Shown here: positions 22,921 to 35,666 of the stretch, piece after piece | Numbering within the stretch: position 1 is the first letter of the stretch | Layout of the letters: every line of letters begins with the position of its first letter | Source of the DNA: Calliphora vicina | Lineage: Eukaryota > Arthropoda > Insecta > Diptera > Calliphoridae | Reading direction: 5' to 3' | DNA length: 64,000 bases | NCBI RefSeq assembly: GCF_958450345.1 | Contig: NC_088780.1 | Span: 41,532,033 to 41,596,032, forward strand | Notes under the pieces: generated by a model | The model's input: the letters and a program-made list of their open reading frames with translations, nothing else | The model's database searches: none | Told to the model about the DNA's origin: nothing | Position numbers and translations under genes: made by a program

Positions 22921-24029
22921 CACAGTGGGACAGAGTCGAAATTTTTTGGAAATAAATCTGGCATTTGTAAACGGCTGGTCCGATCGGAATAAAAGTGGGC
23001 GCAGCCAAGGAGAATTCGAGTTTAAGCTATTAAAATGGGACCTACAAATGCTCCATGGGCAGCGCTATGGGAGCTCAAAGTAGGGTACCTTCGATACGTA
23101 AAATTTTTAAACAAGCGCCATTTTTTTGTTTCACATCCGATTTCAAAGATTTTTATATTTTCCAAGTTATAGGCATTTCAAAATATTAAAATATTGCCAT
23201 ACTTTGATCCGCTTTCAAAATATAGGGCGAACTTTTGTACCGAATGGAGTCGAATTTTTTTCTTTAGTTAGACATCTAAATTACAAATAATATGCAAAAG
23301 ATTTTAGAGCAATATCAATTAGGAATCCAAAAATTTCAATATAAAATTTCAAAAAAAGGGTAATTTTTGCGGTTTTTTGGGGAAATGGTGACTTAACTAT
23401 TTTCTTTGGAAACCTCGATATGTTCCCTATTTATCTCCAAAGCATTTTCCCAGCCCCGAAGGAAATGTGGATCCTATGGGCAAAATTGTAAAAAATACAA
23501 TTTTTTGGTATTTTCCAATTTTTTTTCTAAATTTTAGGAACTGCGGGATTCCCTTTGACGTTTTAACAAGTTTTTTTACACTTTGTTATTTAGAATGACA
23601 TATTTAAAAAACGTTGAAAATTTCATTTAGTTTTGTTAATAAATAACGATTTTATTACATATTACATATTTATTAAGTTTCTAAAATTAAAATTTGTTTC
23701 AAAATTTTAATATTTTTGCAAATATTGGCACCAATTTGTTCCACATTTATTCCGAACTAATTTTTTTGTTTAGATAAGTTAATTTTTGGTCTTACAAAAT
23801 TAGTTTCTAGTCAATATCTCAATTAGATTCAAACGATTTCTAAAAATATAAAAATCTTTGAAATCGGATGGGAAAATGGCACGTGTTTCAAAATTTTACA
23901 TGTCAAAGGTACACTACGTTGATAACCTAAACTCGAATGCTCCTTGGCTACACCCGCGTCATCTGATCGGACCAGGCATTTAGAAATGCCAGATTTATTT
24001 CCAAAACATTTCGATTCTGCCCCACTGTG
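22921..24029. mobile_element. Complete CACAGTG-ended element with 5-bp CATCG duplication (Transib-like)
   Basis: Left end CACAGTGGGACAGAGTCGAA, right end (inverse) CACAGTGGGGCAGAATCGAA. The inverted repeats continue for about 65 bases (TTTTGGAAATAAATCTGGCA, then GCTGGTCCGATCGGA or its like). Target duplication CATCG at 22916-22920 and 24030-24034. A 5-bp GC-containing duplication with a terminal heptamer equal to the V(D)J RSS heptamer CACAGTG is the hallmark of Transib transposons. The 1109-bp interior has no readable transposase. Relatives in the window: 1-117, 29398-31237, and the related tails at 2240, 31430 and 43474. Confidence 0.88.
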
Positions 24030-24034
24030 CATCG

Positions 24035-24409
24035 TGAAACAGGCCTTTAAATTCGACTAAAAATATTGTACAATCATGAGATTTAAAATGTTAAATTCCA
24101 AAAATGTTTTTTAGTAATAGGTACGCTTTAGAATTATATCAAGTAAAACTAAATTAAAAACTTTACAGTACAAAATTATTTCTTAAGAGGAATATTATGA
24201 TCGTGCTTTAAATTGCGAAAATAGTCGGATCATTACTAGAAATTTTAAAAGATCTGTTCACTTTTTTCACTAGTGGGCGTTATATGGGACTAATTGTGAA
24301 CCGATCGTGTTTAATATTATTTGGATACGGAAAATTTTAATAGATTTTATGCTCAACATTATCCAAAACGGAACCCGAAAACCGGATTTTTCTTATATGT
24401 ATATTAAAA
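24035..24409. other. Unassigned, with an R1-like phrase
   Basis: Near 24270-24330 the phrase 'gtgggcgttatatgggactaattgtgaaccgatcg' resembles old R1 sequence. Nothing else recognised. Confidence 0.4.
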
Positions 24410-24620
24410 TCTATTTATAGCCTTCACCATGAGTATCAAGAATATATGTATAAAAGTTTGTCATTTCGTTTGTAATTTCTACATTTGACCGTCTGTGTGT
24501 TGACACTATCCCTAGCTCCCAAATAACCTACAAACATGATTCATACAGCAATATATCGCGAATTATCGCGGCTCGGTTTCTATTTCGAGACGCCCACACA
24601 GATATAACGCTGAGATATAA
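24410..24620 (-). repeat. R2 repeat fragment
   Basis: Matches the right part of R2: 'ccttcaccatgag', 'agtttgtcatttcgtttgta', 'gaccgtctgtgtgttga', 'agctcccaaataacc', 'gctgagatataacgag'. Confidence 0.65.
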
Positions 24621-24624
24621 CGAG

Positions 24625-26485
24625 AAAAAAAACAAATGAGTTCATTAAATGCCCCGCTAAGCCCTCTTGGCCATTTGTGAACAAAAATGAAAGATTTATC
24701 TAATTTAAATTAATTTCTATAAGATAGCCATTAGATTAGATAGAAACATGGAATATTAATAGAATAAGTTATCAAACGGTAACTAACTACAGAGCGACCT
24801 CAACATTATTGGAACGTAATTTCGATCTACATATATAAGATTGAAATTTTATTTTAAATTTATACTAATTCAAATTTAAAATTTGTCTTCACTTTAATTC
24901 TGCACAGAGTAGTAATCGTAGCTACTACGATTCTGATTTCGCTATACAGTTTTAGGCGGAGGCACGGTAGACTAAATTCGAATTAATTTTGTGTGGGTAT
25001 TTGGCCAATTTTTCATTCGGTAATTTTTTGAATTTTCATAAGAATTTCTCAAAGCTTTTCCTTTTAAAACACATATTCAAAAAACTAAGCCAAATAATTA
25101 GTCCTAGAACTGTGGTAGATATACAATCTTTCTTTTGAAATAAAAAGGAACAGAAAAAGTTTATTTTTCTTTCAACGAACAGAAATATTCACATTCAGTG
25201 TTCATTTAAACAATTGTCAATATTTTAGTTGCCAAAGAGACAAGGATGTATAGACATGGCAATATATAAAAATTTGTTTTTATACATACATTTCCGCTGA
25301 GCTCTTTTCGTATTTTTCTTATCTTTTGTTTTATATCTATTGTGAGGACAATGATTGTGGTTAATTAATCAAATTACCATTTAAAACAAATTAAAGTTAA
25401 TTATGGCGAAATGTAAAAACTTTATTTTCTTTAAAAGTTCAAATTGTATTATTTTTTACATGCAAACCCATTTAAATTTGTTTTGTTAAGGGTTGATACA
25501 TAAATAATTCATTGTTCAGTTTTATTTCTATTATTAAGTTCTTACACATTTTTAATTTGTCTATAAATTTGTGCTTTGTTAAAGAAGTTTTTATTTTTGT
25601 TCATTTTACATTATTTATTGATATTCAAACACAATTGGTTTACTATTTTGTGTATAGATCATAAATAATATTGGCCCAGTTTTGAATACAAGCCAGCATA
25701 CATACATTCGTATTAACAATAAATAAAGTCGGTTTGAGGAAGAACGATGGTTTTTACTTTATAGTTTATATTGTTTTTATTTGTTCATTTTAGACGCCAT
25801 ATTGACTGCTTCTGCATTATGTTCCATCTTTCCTCTGGTTAGGAATAATTTTCTATTGTTGTTGTTGGTTCCTTTCTTTCCATTTCGATGAAGTTTGTTT
25901 ATGCAGACCCATTATAATAAATGACTTTTAATTAATGAAAAAGTTTATGAAAGTTGGTTGGAAGAATTTCTTTTAGCATTGTGGTTTCTAAGAGTGTATG
26001 AATATTTAAGCAATATTTGGTGTAGAAAAATGATAAATTTGCTGCAAAATTATCAATATTTAATTTTGTGAACGAGACAAATATTAAACTATTTTTCACT
26101 TGACCCACATTAAGATTTTAATTGGCACATGTTTACAGTGTGTACCAATAAGTATAAGGCTATGGTAAAATAATAATATTATATCTTAAATAACTGCAAA
26201 CAATTAGTGTATAAGCCAGAGGAATGATGAAAGCTATGCAAAGATTATAACAAGTCCAGACTTCCTATATTTCTATTAATGTAACGTCATATAGAATAGT
26301 CTACTAAACTTCCAGTTTTGAAAATAATTTTGTAAAATTTCAATGGAAACAAACTGTTATTAAATAAGTATGTAATTTTGGTTTAAGATCAATAAAATAA
26401 CAACCTGAAAACCGTTTTAGATAAAGAGGAAGATTTTTCATATTTAATTTATATCAATACATTCTGATATTTATTCCTTAAATCT
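24625..26485. other. AT-rich stretch, no gene seen
   Basis: No domain, terminus or tandem repeat recognised. A short palindrome (cgtagctacg) lies near 24918. Confidence 0.5.
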
Positions 26486-26489
26486 ACAA

Positions 26490-26850
26490 AATGGGGAGGC
26501 TATATTGGGTTTATGCAGATGTTTGTAGCATACAAAAATATTGTCCCAACATCCACCTTAAAATCCTTTAAGCGATGTCCGTCCGTCCATAATCCTTATA
26601 ATCAAATTGAAAGTCGGAACTTTGAAGATAATTCTATGAAATTTGGCATATACTTCTTCATTGACCCAAGTACGAGGCCCGGTTCATTATTTCTCCTATC
26701 GCCTATACAAATGTTCTCTCAAATTAGGTCATAAATGTGTGATTTATACAGGAATACATAATAGTAATTGCGAGGATCGGTCAATAATTAGTCGTAGATG
26801 TCATATAAGTTCCACTTCTGAAAACCACTTTAACAAAGTGGTCTTCCTAA
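26490..26850 (+). repeat. Old R1 copy
   Basis: Aligns in order with R1: 'ggggaggctatat', 'atgcagatgtttgtag', 'aaaaatattgtcc', 'gcgatgtccgtccgtcc', 'ataaatgtgtgatttata', 'gcgaggatcggtcaataatt', 'ccacttctgaaaaccacttt'. Two overlapping frames over it are by-products. Confidence 0.7.
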
Positions 26851-26894
26851 ATGCCTTATTTTGCAGACAGAAGGACACCCAGCCGCATTGAAAA

Positions 26895-29390
26895 ATCATT
26901 GCATATTCGCTGCTGTTAGTGGGATGGGAGAAGGCATATTTGAAGGTCTTCCGTTAAAGCTCTTTAGAATGTCTACATATTAACATCTATTAAATTTCCT
27001 GAAAATTAAAGGTCTGCAGAAGTAAGAAAATATTTTAAATAAATTCAGCATAATGTAGTTTTATATATGTATAAAATACTATTTTACGCGAACTTCACAA
27101 CATCAAATGTTTTAAAAGACAAATTGTTTAGAAAATTTTGTTCATTCTTCTGGTTTCATATAACGATTTATAATAAAGAGAGAAGAATACATTTTATTAT
27201 AGAGAGACAACATATAGGAATATTTGCAAAACCAAGCATGTTTGATTTTGCAATGCAGTTTTGAATGTGTGTGATGGTTTTTTAGAAAGAGAATGACGAT
27301 CGATTTATAATTAGTTTACTTTTCTCAGAAATTATTTTAATATATTTCACAAAAAAATCATATTTATACGGATTTTTTTCATCAATAAAAAAATGTATCC
27401 GATAAATTGTTCTTCTTTTATTCTATACCCTCAATCGAATGATCACATAATATCCACTGACATTCTAATATTGAAATACTATGTCATCACTTGAACCCCT
27501 TTTTCAGCATGTATTTTTTTTTATGAATGAAAAATTAATGGAAAATTTTCATTTTTGAAATACAAATATTGTGTTGACAATGTGATGTTTTCAGCGGTGG
27601 TATTTCGATATGCCCTTTATAATTATGTTATTAGTATTGTCCAAACGGATGCTGACTATTACATATTTTCTGCGATGGACCGGATATATCTAATCTTCTA
27701 AATTATAAATAGTGTAAATTGTGGTCCATCTTTTGAAACAACAACCATCCTCAAACTCAAAACATATCAATCGATCACGAGTATTTTTATTCGAATAGTG
27801 ATGTGCTAAGTTGATATAAATTGATTACATAAATCAGCACCACCCATATATTTGTTATATTGAATGACGGTTATGATGCGATTTTGAAGTTGAGAATATC
27901 TTTATAATGTTCCAATGGGCCCCAAGAGACTGCAATTCGTAGGTCAACAGCATGACAACTACGCTGGCAATATAAAATTTAAAACATCAAAAAGTATGCT
28001 ACGTTTTTTCAATCATTTAACCTTTGCGTATACTTTTTATGGAAGTGTTAAGTATAGTTAAATATTACATATTCGCATTGTAGAACCAATCGTAAATTAT
28101 ATGCAATTTTTAAGTGTTTTTTGTTCGTCCCACAGAGGTTTTTAATATTTTTTTAATAATTAATTGTAAGATGATGAAGTATTTTGGATTCAATTCCAAA
28201 TTAGTCATTATATTATATCTAAGCCTTAATAAACTTCTATGTTGTAATCATCCTAGTTTTTAATATAAATTGTTTTTGAACCAATCAATTAAATTTACAA
28301 TATATTTAAATGTCCAACTATTGCCTCTCAATCCACAGTTAAATTTAAAAACTAAATAAATTCCAATTACGTCTTATATATATGAACAATGTTCCAGGCT
28401 ATTACAGTTTTCACTAGCGCATTACATGGACTTTCCTTTTGTTTTTTTTTAAACTATACATAGGAACAACAACATGATTTAAATTCTTGGTACAGACACA
28501 AAAAGGCACTAAAACTTAAAACACAAAAACAATTTAACTTGAACTACACTTAAATACTTGTAGAAATAATGAGTGCATGTGTCTATCCATGTTGTTAGCC
28601 AATTTAAGTGAGGGGTTTGCCTCAAAAACAAAACTAAAAAGAACTGAAAAACAATGTAGACAATGTACACTAGTTAAATGAATAAAATACACTTGTATGT
28701 TCATTCTACTACATACACTTGATGTGATACACATAAGAGGGTGTTTTCTATGACAGTAGCAAAATATGCCCGGCATTGTGGGGGTTCTTTTTAAATTATA
28801 TACAATTTGTAAATTAAACCTACTGACAATGAGTAGGTATACAAAGATTTTCTACATTATCGTTTAGAAAAGTATCATTAATTTAAGTTTTCATTATATA
28901 AAGTATATAAATTATATGAAGAAAAATTACAAATAAAATTATATTTGTAATAACGGACACACCCTAAAAAGTTCAATAAAGTGAATATGTGCCTTTAATA
29001 TATTGCACATATTTATTTATATATAGATTTTTTACAAAAGCCATTTATTAAATGACATCAGTTTAACACAAGGCTTGCTTTCATGTCTATAGTTATTTAC
29101 AAATGAAATACTTGATCTAATAAAACTCAATTAAGTGCACAAAAAATACATTGAACTAAAAGCATAGACTCTTTATTATGATGCACTTATATATATACAT
29201 ATATTAGGGTGTTCCTTTTTAAATTTACACACTAATACAAAAGTGAACCTCAAACATATGCATGGGGCTCTGATTTATAAATCCTGCTTTGTTGGTGTCC
29301 ATATAGTGTCCATCCTTCACATTTTTTTATTTGCGACCCATAACAGTATTTATATAAATAAACTCTCTGAAGCCCCCAAATAATTTGCAT
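26895..29390. other. AT-rich stretch, no gene seen
   Basis: No recognisable gene or complete element. Frame 28534-28776 (-, 80 codons) has a cysteine-rich start but no known domain. A TAGGGTGTTCCT-like string at 29207 could be a terminus without a convincing partner. Confidence 0.5.
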
Positions 29391-29397
29391 ACATCAC

Positions 29398-31237
29398 ATA
29401 GTGGTCAGAATCAAAATTTTTTGGAAAAAAATCCGTCATTTCTAAATGAATGGTTCGATAGCGATAAAATTTGACAAGAGCGTAGACAAGGAGAATTCGA
29501 GTTTATTGTTATTAAAATGAGGCTAAATGTGGTCCCTATGGTCAAAATTGTAAAAAATATCATTATTGGGATTTTCGTTCCAATTTTTAGGAATTGCGGC
29601 ATAACCTTTTGACAAGTGCAATATGTTTGAAGGACGTAGTTTTAAGGGCATATTTTTGAATCTAATTTTTTTTGACTTGATTTTTTTTTGTAGGACCAAC
29701 AATTAAATTATCTTAACAAAAAAAGTTAGTTCGGAATAAATGTGGATCAAATTTTTCCTAACATTAACAAAAATCAATGAAATTTTCAACGCTTTTTTAA
29801 ATTTGGCATTCTAAATAATAGAATGTAAAAAAAGGGAATCCCGCAATTCCTAAATATTGGAGCGAAAATCCCAAAAATGTTATTATTTACAATTTTGCTC
29901 ATAAGATCCACTTTTTCATCGGGTTGGGAAAATACTTTGGGGGATAAATAGGAAACACTTCAGGGTTTCCGTTTTCTGATCCCAGCTTTGGGATTTTAGA
30001 ACATGAGGCCGAAAGTAGAAAGTTTGATAAAAATTGGTCAAATTTGGACGGGTGTACGGGAGCAACATAAAAGAGTTATGTCACCTTTTCGCCAAAAAAA
30101 ACAAGTAAGAAAGTATGGTCGGTCAAGCCCGACCATATAATACCCTACACCAAGTAAATGAGTAAAAATATTTTTCTTTTAAAATTTCAATAATTTATAT
30201 TTTTGAGTGATTTTCGGAAGTGGGACTTATATAGGAGCTATGACCAATTATGGACCGATCACCATAAAATTAGGTCGTGTGATTTATGTCTATATTAAAG
30301 TTAACTATGTTGAATTTTGTGTGTATACCAACATTTTTAAGCGATTTATGCACGTTAAAGTGATTTTCGGAAGCGGGTCTATATGGGAGCTATGACTAAT
30401 TACGGACCGATCGTAACAAATTTTGGTGACATGAATTTTGTATATATAAAACTTATTTGGAGTGAAATTTGTGTAGATACATAGATAAATTAAACATTTA
30501 TGACCGATAAAGTCCAATTTCGAGGGGACATTTGTATGGGGGCTAGGTGAAATAATGGACCGATTTCAGCCAGTTTCAATAGCCTTGGTCCTTGGGCAGA
30601 AAAAGTAATATGTACCAAATTTGATTGAAATATCTTCAAAATTGCGACCTGTACTCTGCGCACAAGGTTTACATGGACAGCCAGCCAACCAGACCGACGG
30701 ACGGACATCGTTTAATCGACTCAGAAAGTGATTCTAAGTCGATCGGTATACTTTAAGGTGGGTGTTAGACTAATATTTTTGGGCGTTACAAACATCTGCA
30801 CAAACGCATAATAACCTCCCCACTATGGAGGTGTAGGCTATAAATAGCAAAAATCTACTTTTTGAATTTTTAAATTGAAAATCGTTTATTTTTAGATCCA
30901 TAATTGACATTGCACAGAAATCTTTTGTATAATATTGGTCATTTAGTTTTCTCACTAACAAAAAAAATCGAGTCCATTTGGTCCAAAAGTGCGACCTATA
31001 TTTTTAGAAAAGCACAGAAAAGCAGCAGTATGGCAAAATTTTAAAATCTCAATTTTAAAATGACGTAACAAAAAAATGGAACGTGTTTAAAAATTGTATA
31101 TGTCGATTGTCGATTGTATTCTTCTAAGGTCCATTTAAATAACTGAAACTCAAATGTACTAAGGCTACGCCCGCGTCAAAATTTATCCAGATGAAATGAG
31201 CCGTTAAGTTTATTCTACAATGCCCCTTCAGAATTAT
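29398..31237. mobile_element. Composite CACAGTG-family (Transib-like) element split by R1
   Basis: The left end CATAGTGGTCAGAATC and the next ~110 bases match 22921-23040 ('aattttttggaaa.aaatc', 'caaggagaattcgagttta'). The block after R1 (30975-31210) matches 23840-23990 ('ggaacgtgttt.aaaat', 'gctacgcccgcgtca'). Within 29520-29920 there is an inverted repeat: 'gtaaaaaatatcattattgg' with 'aattgcgg', mirrored by 'cccgcaattcct' and 'tgttattatttacaattttg'. So the interior is rearranged relative to the 22.9-kb copy. The right end is degraded and no target duplication is preserved. Confidence 0.7.
30104..30845 (-). repeat. R1 repeat, near full-length copy
   Basis: On the plus strand it opens ACAAGTAAGAAAG, the hairpin TATGGTCGG/CCGACCATA, and TAATACCCTACACC. 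It passes two copies of a 'gattttcggaag.ggg' plus 'gggagctatgac' module, and the 'gacggacggacatcg' and 'cgactcagaaagtgattc' boxes. It ends '..cctccccactatgg.ggtgtagg'. It lies inside the Transib-like element at 29398-31237, so it is younger. Two 60-70 codon frames over it are incidental. Confidence 0.92.
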
Positions 31238-31244
31238 ATGGTCG

Positions 31245-31430
31245 CTGTTCTGATCCAAAACTGCTGTTGAGAACCCCTGGTCCCGCTCCTGGTTGGGTCA
31301 TGAGGTCCAAATTCAAAACTTAAACTCAACTACACTTCCTCTTTGCGCATGTGAAATTTAATTCAAATCGGCGTAAGGGTTTAGAAGTTACAGATTTATT
31401 TCCCTCTTTTTTTATTCTCATACCACTGTG
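31245..31430 (-). mobile_element. Tail of a second CACAGTG-type family
   Basis: Shares with 43346-43474 the string 'gaggtccaaattcaaaactt', 'cttcctctttgcgc.tgtgaa', 'cagatttatttcc' and the terminus 'taccactgtg'. Followed by CAGCG (CACCG at 43475). It starts abruptly next to the composite element, so it is 5' truncated or joined to it. Confidence 0.7.
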
Positions 31431-31439
31431 CAGCGTTAT

Positions 31440-32313
31440 TAAATTTTAATCATGTCAATTTGAAGTGATTAACAAATCATGTATCAATGTATGGATAATC
31501 ATCTAGATTTTGATGTGATTACAGCTTAATAATGGTAGAGATTATTAACTCTGCAAATTTAAACATGCCATAACCCATATATAATAAACATTTTCAAAAA
31601 ATACAAGAGTTGACTGTACAACACAAAAAATTACAAGGTCCGACCAATAAATTTTAATAGAGGATACAAAAAAAAGACACGTGTATTGGCGTTTTGAAAG
31701 TTTCCCAACTCTGGTACATTCTTTTTGTCTTTTTGTCTCCTCTATCAAAATTTATTGCACCTTGTAATTTTGGAAAATTTGATTTTGTTGTATAGTGTTA
31801 TTGGATTTTTTTTTCAACATTACTTTTTTTTGGAAAATATTTCTTCTTTTACCCAAATTCGAAACCTCAAATTAAATGTGCAACCTCTAAACTTTATCCT
31901 ATTTTGCACTAATTTACATCATTTGGTTCTTATATGGTTAAGAGGACCACCCTATTATACATATATGTATATCAGTGTATATATATTGTAGTAAATAAAT
32001 GCGTTTTTATCTCTAAATAGCTACTTAAAAGCAAAAGAAAAAATTATAATAGGACCATGTGCAATAGACACTACACCATGCATTGTGATAAAGATATAAA
32101 TTAATGAATTGAACATTTAATTAAATTTAATCGTTTTATATATGCACTATATACTATAATATACATATACTTATATGTGTTAGTGTTAGAATGTATCTGT
32201 ATTAAGTGAAACAATTAAGAAATTGAATGTTGATAAAGGCCGACCACATCATTGCCACAACATTTAAACTTTGGTTTAGGGATACTTAGAATAGCTAAGA
32301 AGGTCATATTAAA
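31440..32313. other. AT-rich DNA with one clear hairpin
   Basis: Positions 31617-31685 and 31725-31793 are inverted copies ('acaaggt..gacc..aataaattttaatagagga' and its complement), forming an imperfect stem of about 65 bases around a 40-base loop. Nothing else recognised. Confidence 0.65.
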
Positions 32314-35300
32314 CTAGCAGACCCGGTGCGCTTCGCCACCCCAATTAGAAGAATGAAATAGTACTATTAAGTCTCCCTTTGTGAATCTAATTGTAAATGT
32401 CTAATTTCATATTTCTGGGTCCATTATTATAGAAAATGCAAAAGAAAGTTACCACTAAAGTCACCTTTTGTGAATTCAAATTCATTTAAAATCATGTGTG
32501 CCTAAAATTATTATAAAATATTCAAAAAGTACCATTGCAATAAACAAATAGTACCATTGATTATCACTTCTGAATTCGCATTCACTAAACCATAACCCGT
32601 CAATTTTGTTTCTATAGCAATTAATATTTAAAAATTATCACAAAACCCAAAAAAAAAAACGAAACCGCGGTTTTGAAATTCTTTGGTTTTTTGGAAACGC
32701 TAGGTCCATTATTATAGTAAATTCACAAAGGTACGTATGAGAACAAAGAAAAAGTACCACTTGGGACCATAGACGCCTAATTTCATATTTCTATGTCCAT
32801 TATTACAGAAAATTCATAAAGTACCATTAGAATATATAAAAAGTACCAAAAAGCCCCACTTGTGGTTTCCCACTCACTCCCATATAAGTTTAATTTCATG
32901 GCTTTAGGTTAATTAGTGAAGAAATTACAAAAAGTACCATTCGAATAGAGAAAAGGTACCGAAAAGTCTCCCCCTAGAATTCTCACTGACTTAGGACCGT
33001 GTATGCTTAATTTCATGTTTCTAAGTCCATTGTTATACAAAATTAAAAAAAGTACCATTATAATAAAGAAAAAGTACCATGAAGTATCCGCTAAATTTTC
33101 AATCACATAGGACCATATACGCTTAATTACATATTTCTAGGTCCAAGTACCATTATAATATAGAAAAAGTACCAAAAAGCAGTCACTTGTAGATGCCCAC
33201 CCACTCTGGCCCATGTAAGCTTTATTTCATGTTTCTAGGTTCATTGGTGAAGAAATTACAAAAAGTACCATTCGATTAAAAAAAAGTACCAAAAATCTCT
33301 CCCTAGAATTCTCACTGACTTAGGACCGTGTATGCTTAATTTCATGTTTCTAAGTCCACTGTTATAGAAAATTAAAAAAAAGTACCATTATAATAAAAAA
33401 AAGTACCATGAAGTATCCGCTTGAATTTTCACTCACATAGGACCATATACGCTTAATTTCATGTTTCTAGGTCCTTTATTGTAGAAAATTCAAAAAGTAC
33501 CATTATAATATAGAAAAAGTACCAAAAAGCAACCACGTGTGGATTCCCACCCACTCGGGCCCATGTAAGCTTTATTTCATGTTTCTAGGTTCATTGGTGA
33601 AGAAATTACAAAAAGTACCATTCGATTAAAGAAAAAGTACCAAAAAGTCTCCCCTTAGAATTCTCACTTACTTAGGACCATATATGCTTAAATTCATGTT
33701 TCTAAGTTCATTGTTATAGAAAATTCAAAAAAGTACCATTAGAATAAACAAAAAGTACCAAAAACTCTCCCCTTAGAATTCTCACTCACTTAGAACCATA
33801 TATGCTTAACTTCATATTTCTATGTCCATTATTACTGAAAATTCAAAAAGTACCATTAGAATATAGAAAAGTACCAAAAAGCAGTCACTTGTAGATTCCC
33901 ACTCACTCCGGTCCGTATAAGCTTAATTTCATGTTTTTAGGTTCATTGGCGAAGAAATTACAAACAGTACCATTCGAATAAAGAAAAAGTACCAAAAAGT
34001 CTCCCCCTAGAATTCTCACTCACTTAGGGCCATATATGCTTAATTTCATGTCTCTAAGTCCATTGTTATAGAAAATTCAAAAAAGTACCATTAGAATATA
34101 GAAAAAGTACCAAAAACCCCAGAATTGTGGTTTCCCACTCACTCGGTTCCATATAAGCTTTATTTCATGTTTCTAGGTTCATTGGTGAAAAAATTACAAA
34201 AAGTACCAATCAAATAAAGAAAAAGTACCAAAAAGTCTCCCCCTAGAATTCTCACTTACTTAGGACCATATATGCTTAATTTCATGTTTCTAAGTCCATA
34301 GTTATAGAAAATTCAAAAAAGTACCATTAGAATATAGAAAAAGTACCAAAAAACCCACACTTGTGGTTTCCTACTCACTCGGTTTATATATAAGCTTTAT
34401 TTTATGTTTCTAGGTTCATTGGTGAAGAAATTACAAAAAGTACCATTCCAATAAAGAAAAAGTACCAAAAAGTCTCCCCCTAGAATTCTCACTCACTTAG
34501 GACCATATATGTTTAATTTCATGTTTCTAAGTCCATTGTTATAGAAATTTCAAAAAAGTACCATTAGAAGAACAAAAAAGTACCTATAGTTCTGTTCACA
34601 CATTTTGGTACCTAAATATTATACCCTATGCCTAACACAAACTTCACTCAGATACAAATCATCTAACTTTAATGTCGATAAGTGCAATAATTTAAAATAT
34701 TAAAAAAGTACCATTAGGAGAAAAGTACCAATTTCCCTTTTCTTCCTCGAACACCCCTCAAGTTCGACCTTTAAAAATATTCCATTTTGCCAAAATTGTT
34801 TATGCTACAGACATGTCTCAAAATATTAAAATCTGTGTTAATGTGCCCAAGAAAAAATATGTTTTAAAAAAGTACCAAACTGTTTACCCGGATTTGGCCC
34901 AATATACACCTTGGCACTCGAGTTACAAATAACACCCCGTTAGTTAATTATTGTATGAATCCAGGAACCAGTGTTAAAAAAATTATCAAAATTGGCTTAA
35001 TAATTTCAATAAAATGTATTTTTCCGATTTTATCCCCTTTTTGGTACCTTTTTTATCCCCATTGCTTTGGTAAAATTTAATTCAAATAAATTTCTGTATC
35101 GTGGTGGGAGCTCATAATAAAATATTCGTATGCTTATGTCAAATTATAGAAAAACATATTTTATGAAAAAGTACCAAAAATAAACACAATTTTTATCCCT
35201 TAAGGGTTCGAATTTCCAAAAAGTACCAAACTATTTTTTATTTTTTGATAAGTAAAGAATGCGATTTAAAATTTGTTTATATGTTTATTGGTTTAAAAGA

Positions 35301-35666
35301 TACATAGGGTGCAAAAAAAGTACCAAAATACAGTTTTTACCCGTTTTCTCCCCTAAATGTTTCGAATTTCGAAAAAGTACGAAACACCTGTCAGCTTATT
35401 TTTTAAATGGAGTAACATGCAACTTTAAGTTTTTTTGTATCTTTATTAGTTTTGAAGATATAAGGTTACCGAATTTACCCGTTTTTACCCTTTTTTACCC
35501 CCTAAACGTTCGAATTTCCAAAAATCCCTTCTTATCGGATCGTTTTGGGGAGGGAGGAACCCACAGTTAAAATTTCGTGATTCTAGCTTCAGCCGTTTGG
35601 GCTGTGCGATGATGAATCAGTCAGTCAGTCAGTCAGTCAGTAACGTTACTCTTTTATATATATAGA
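32314..35666 (-). mobile_element. Complete non-autonomous Helitron (3353 bp)
   Basis: Read on the minus strand, the 5' end is TCTATATATATAAAAGAGTA at 35666 and the 3' end is GTGGCGAAGCGCACCGGGTC then TGCTAG at 32314. This gives a GC hairpin a few bases before CTAG. The host bases are A before and T after, with no duplication: the Helitron rule of insertion between A and T. Inside the 5' end is a (GACT)n run at 35617-35643. No Rep or helicase coding is present. Most of the body is a tandem array (32400-34590) and GTACC-rich spacer. Confidence 0.93.
32400..34600 (+). repeat. Minisatellite array with alternating unit types inside the Helitron
   Basis: About 19 units of roughly 115-120 bases, each built around 'aaaagtaccatt', 'aaaaagtacc' and a 'tttcatgtttcta' core. 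Two unit types alternate. Type A carries 'tctccccctagaattctcac', 'ttaggaccatatatgctt', 'taagtccattgttatag'. Type B carries 'cacttgt.g.t.cccactcac', 'ataagctt', 'taggttcattggtgaagaaa'. This gives a ~235-base higher-order period, clearest at 33150-34560. Units decay toward the 32.4-kb side. Confidence 0.9.

Noticed and set aside
29207..31955. Possible element with TAGGGTG(T/G)TCCT ends
   Set aside because: The two strings are only loosely similar, and the flanking TATACATATAT repeats are not adjacent to them. Simple sequence explains the match.
35617..35643. (CAGT)n microsatellite as an independent feature
   Set aside because: It is part of the Helitron 5' region.
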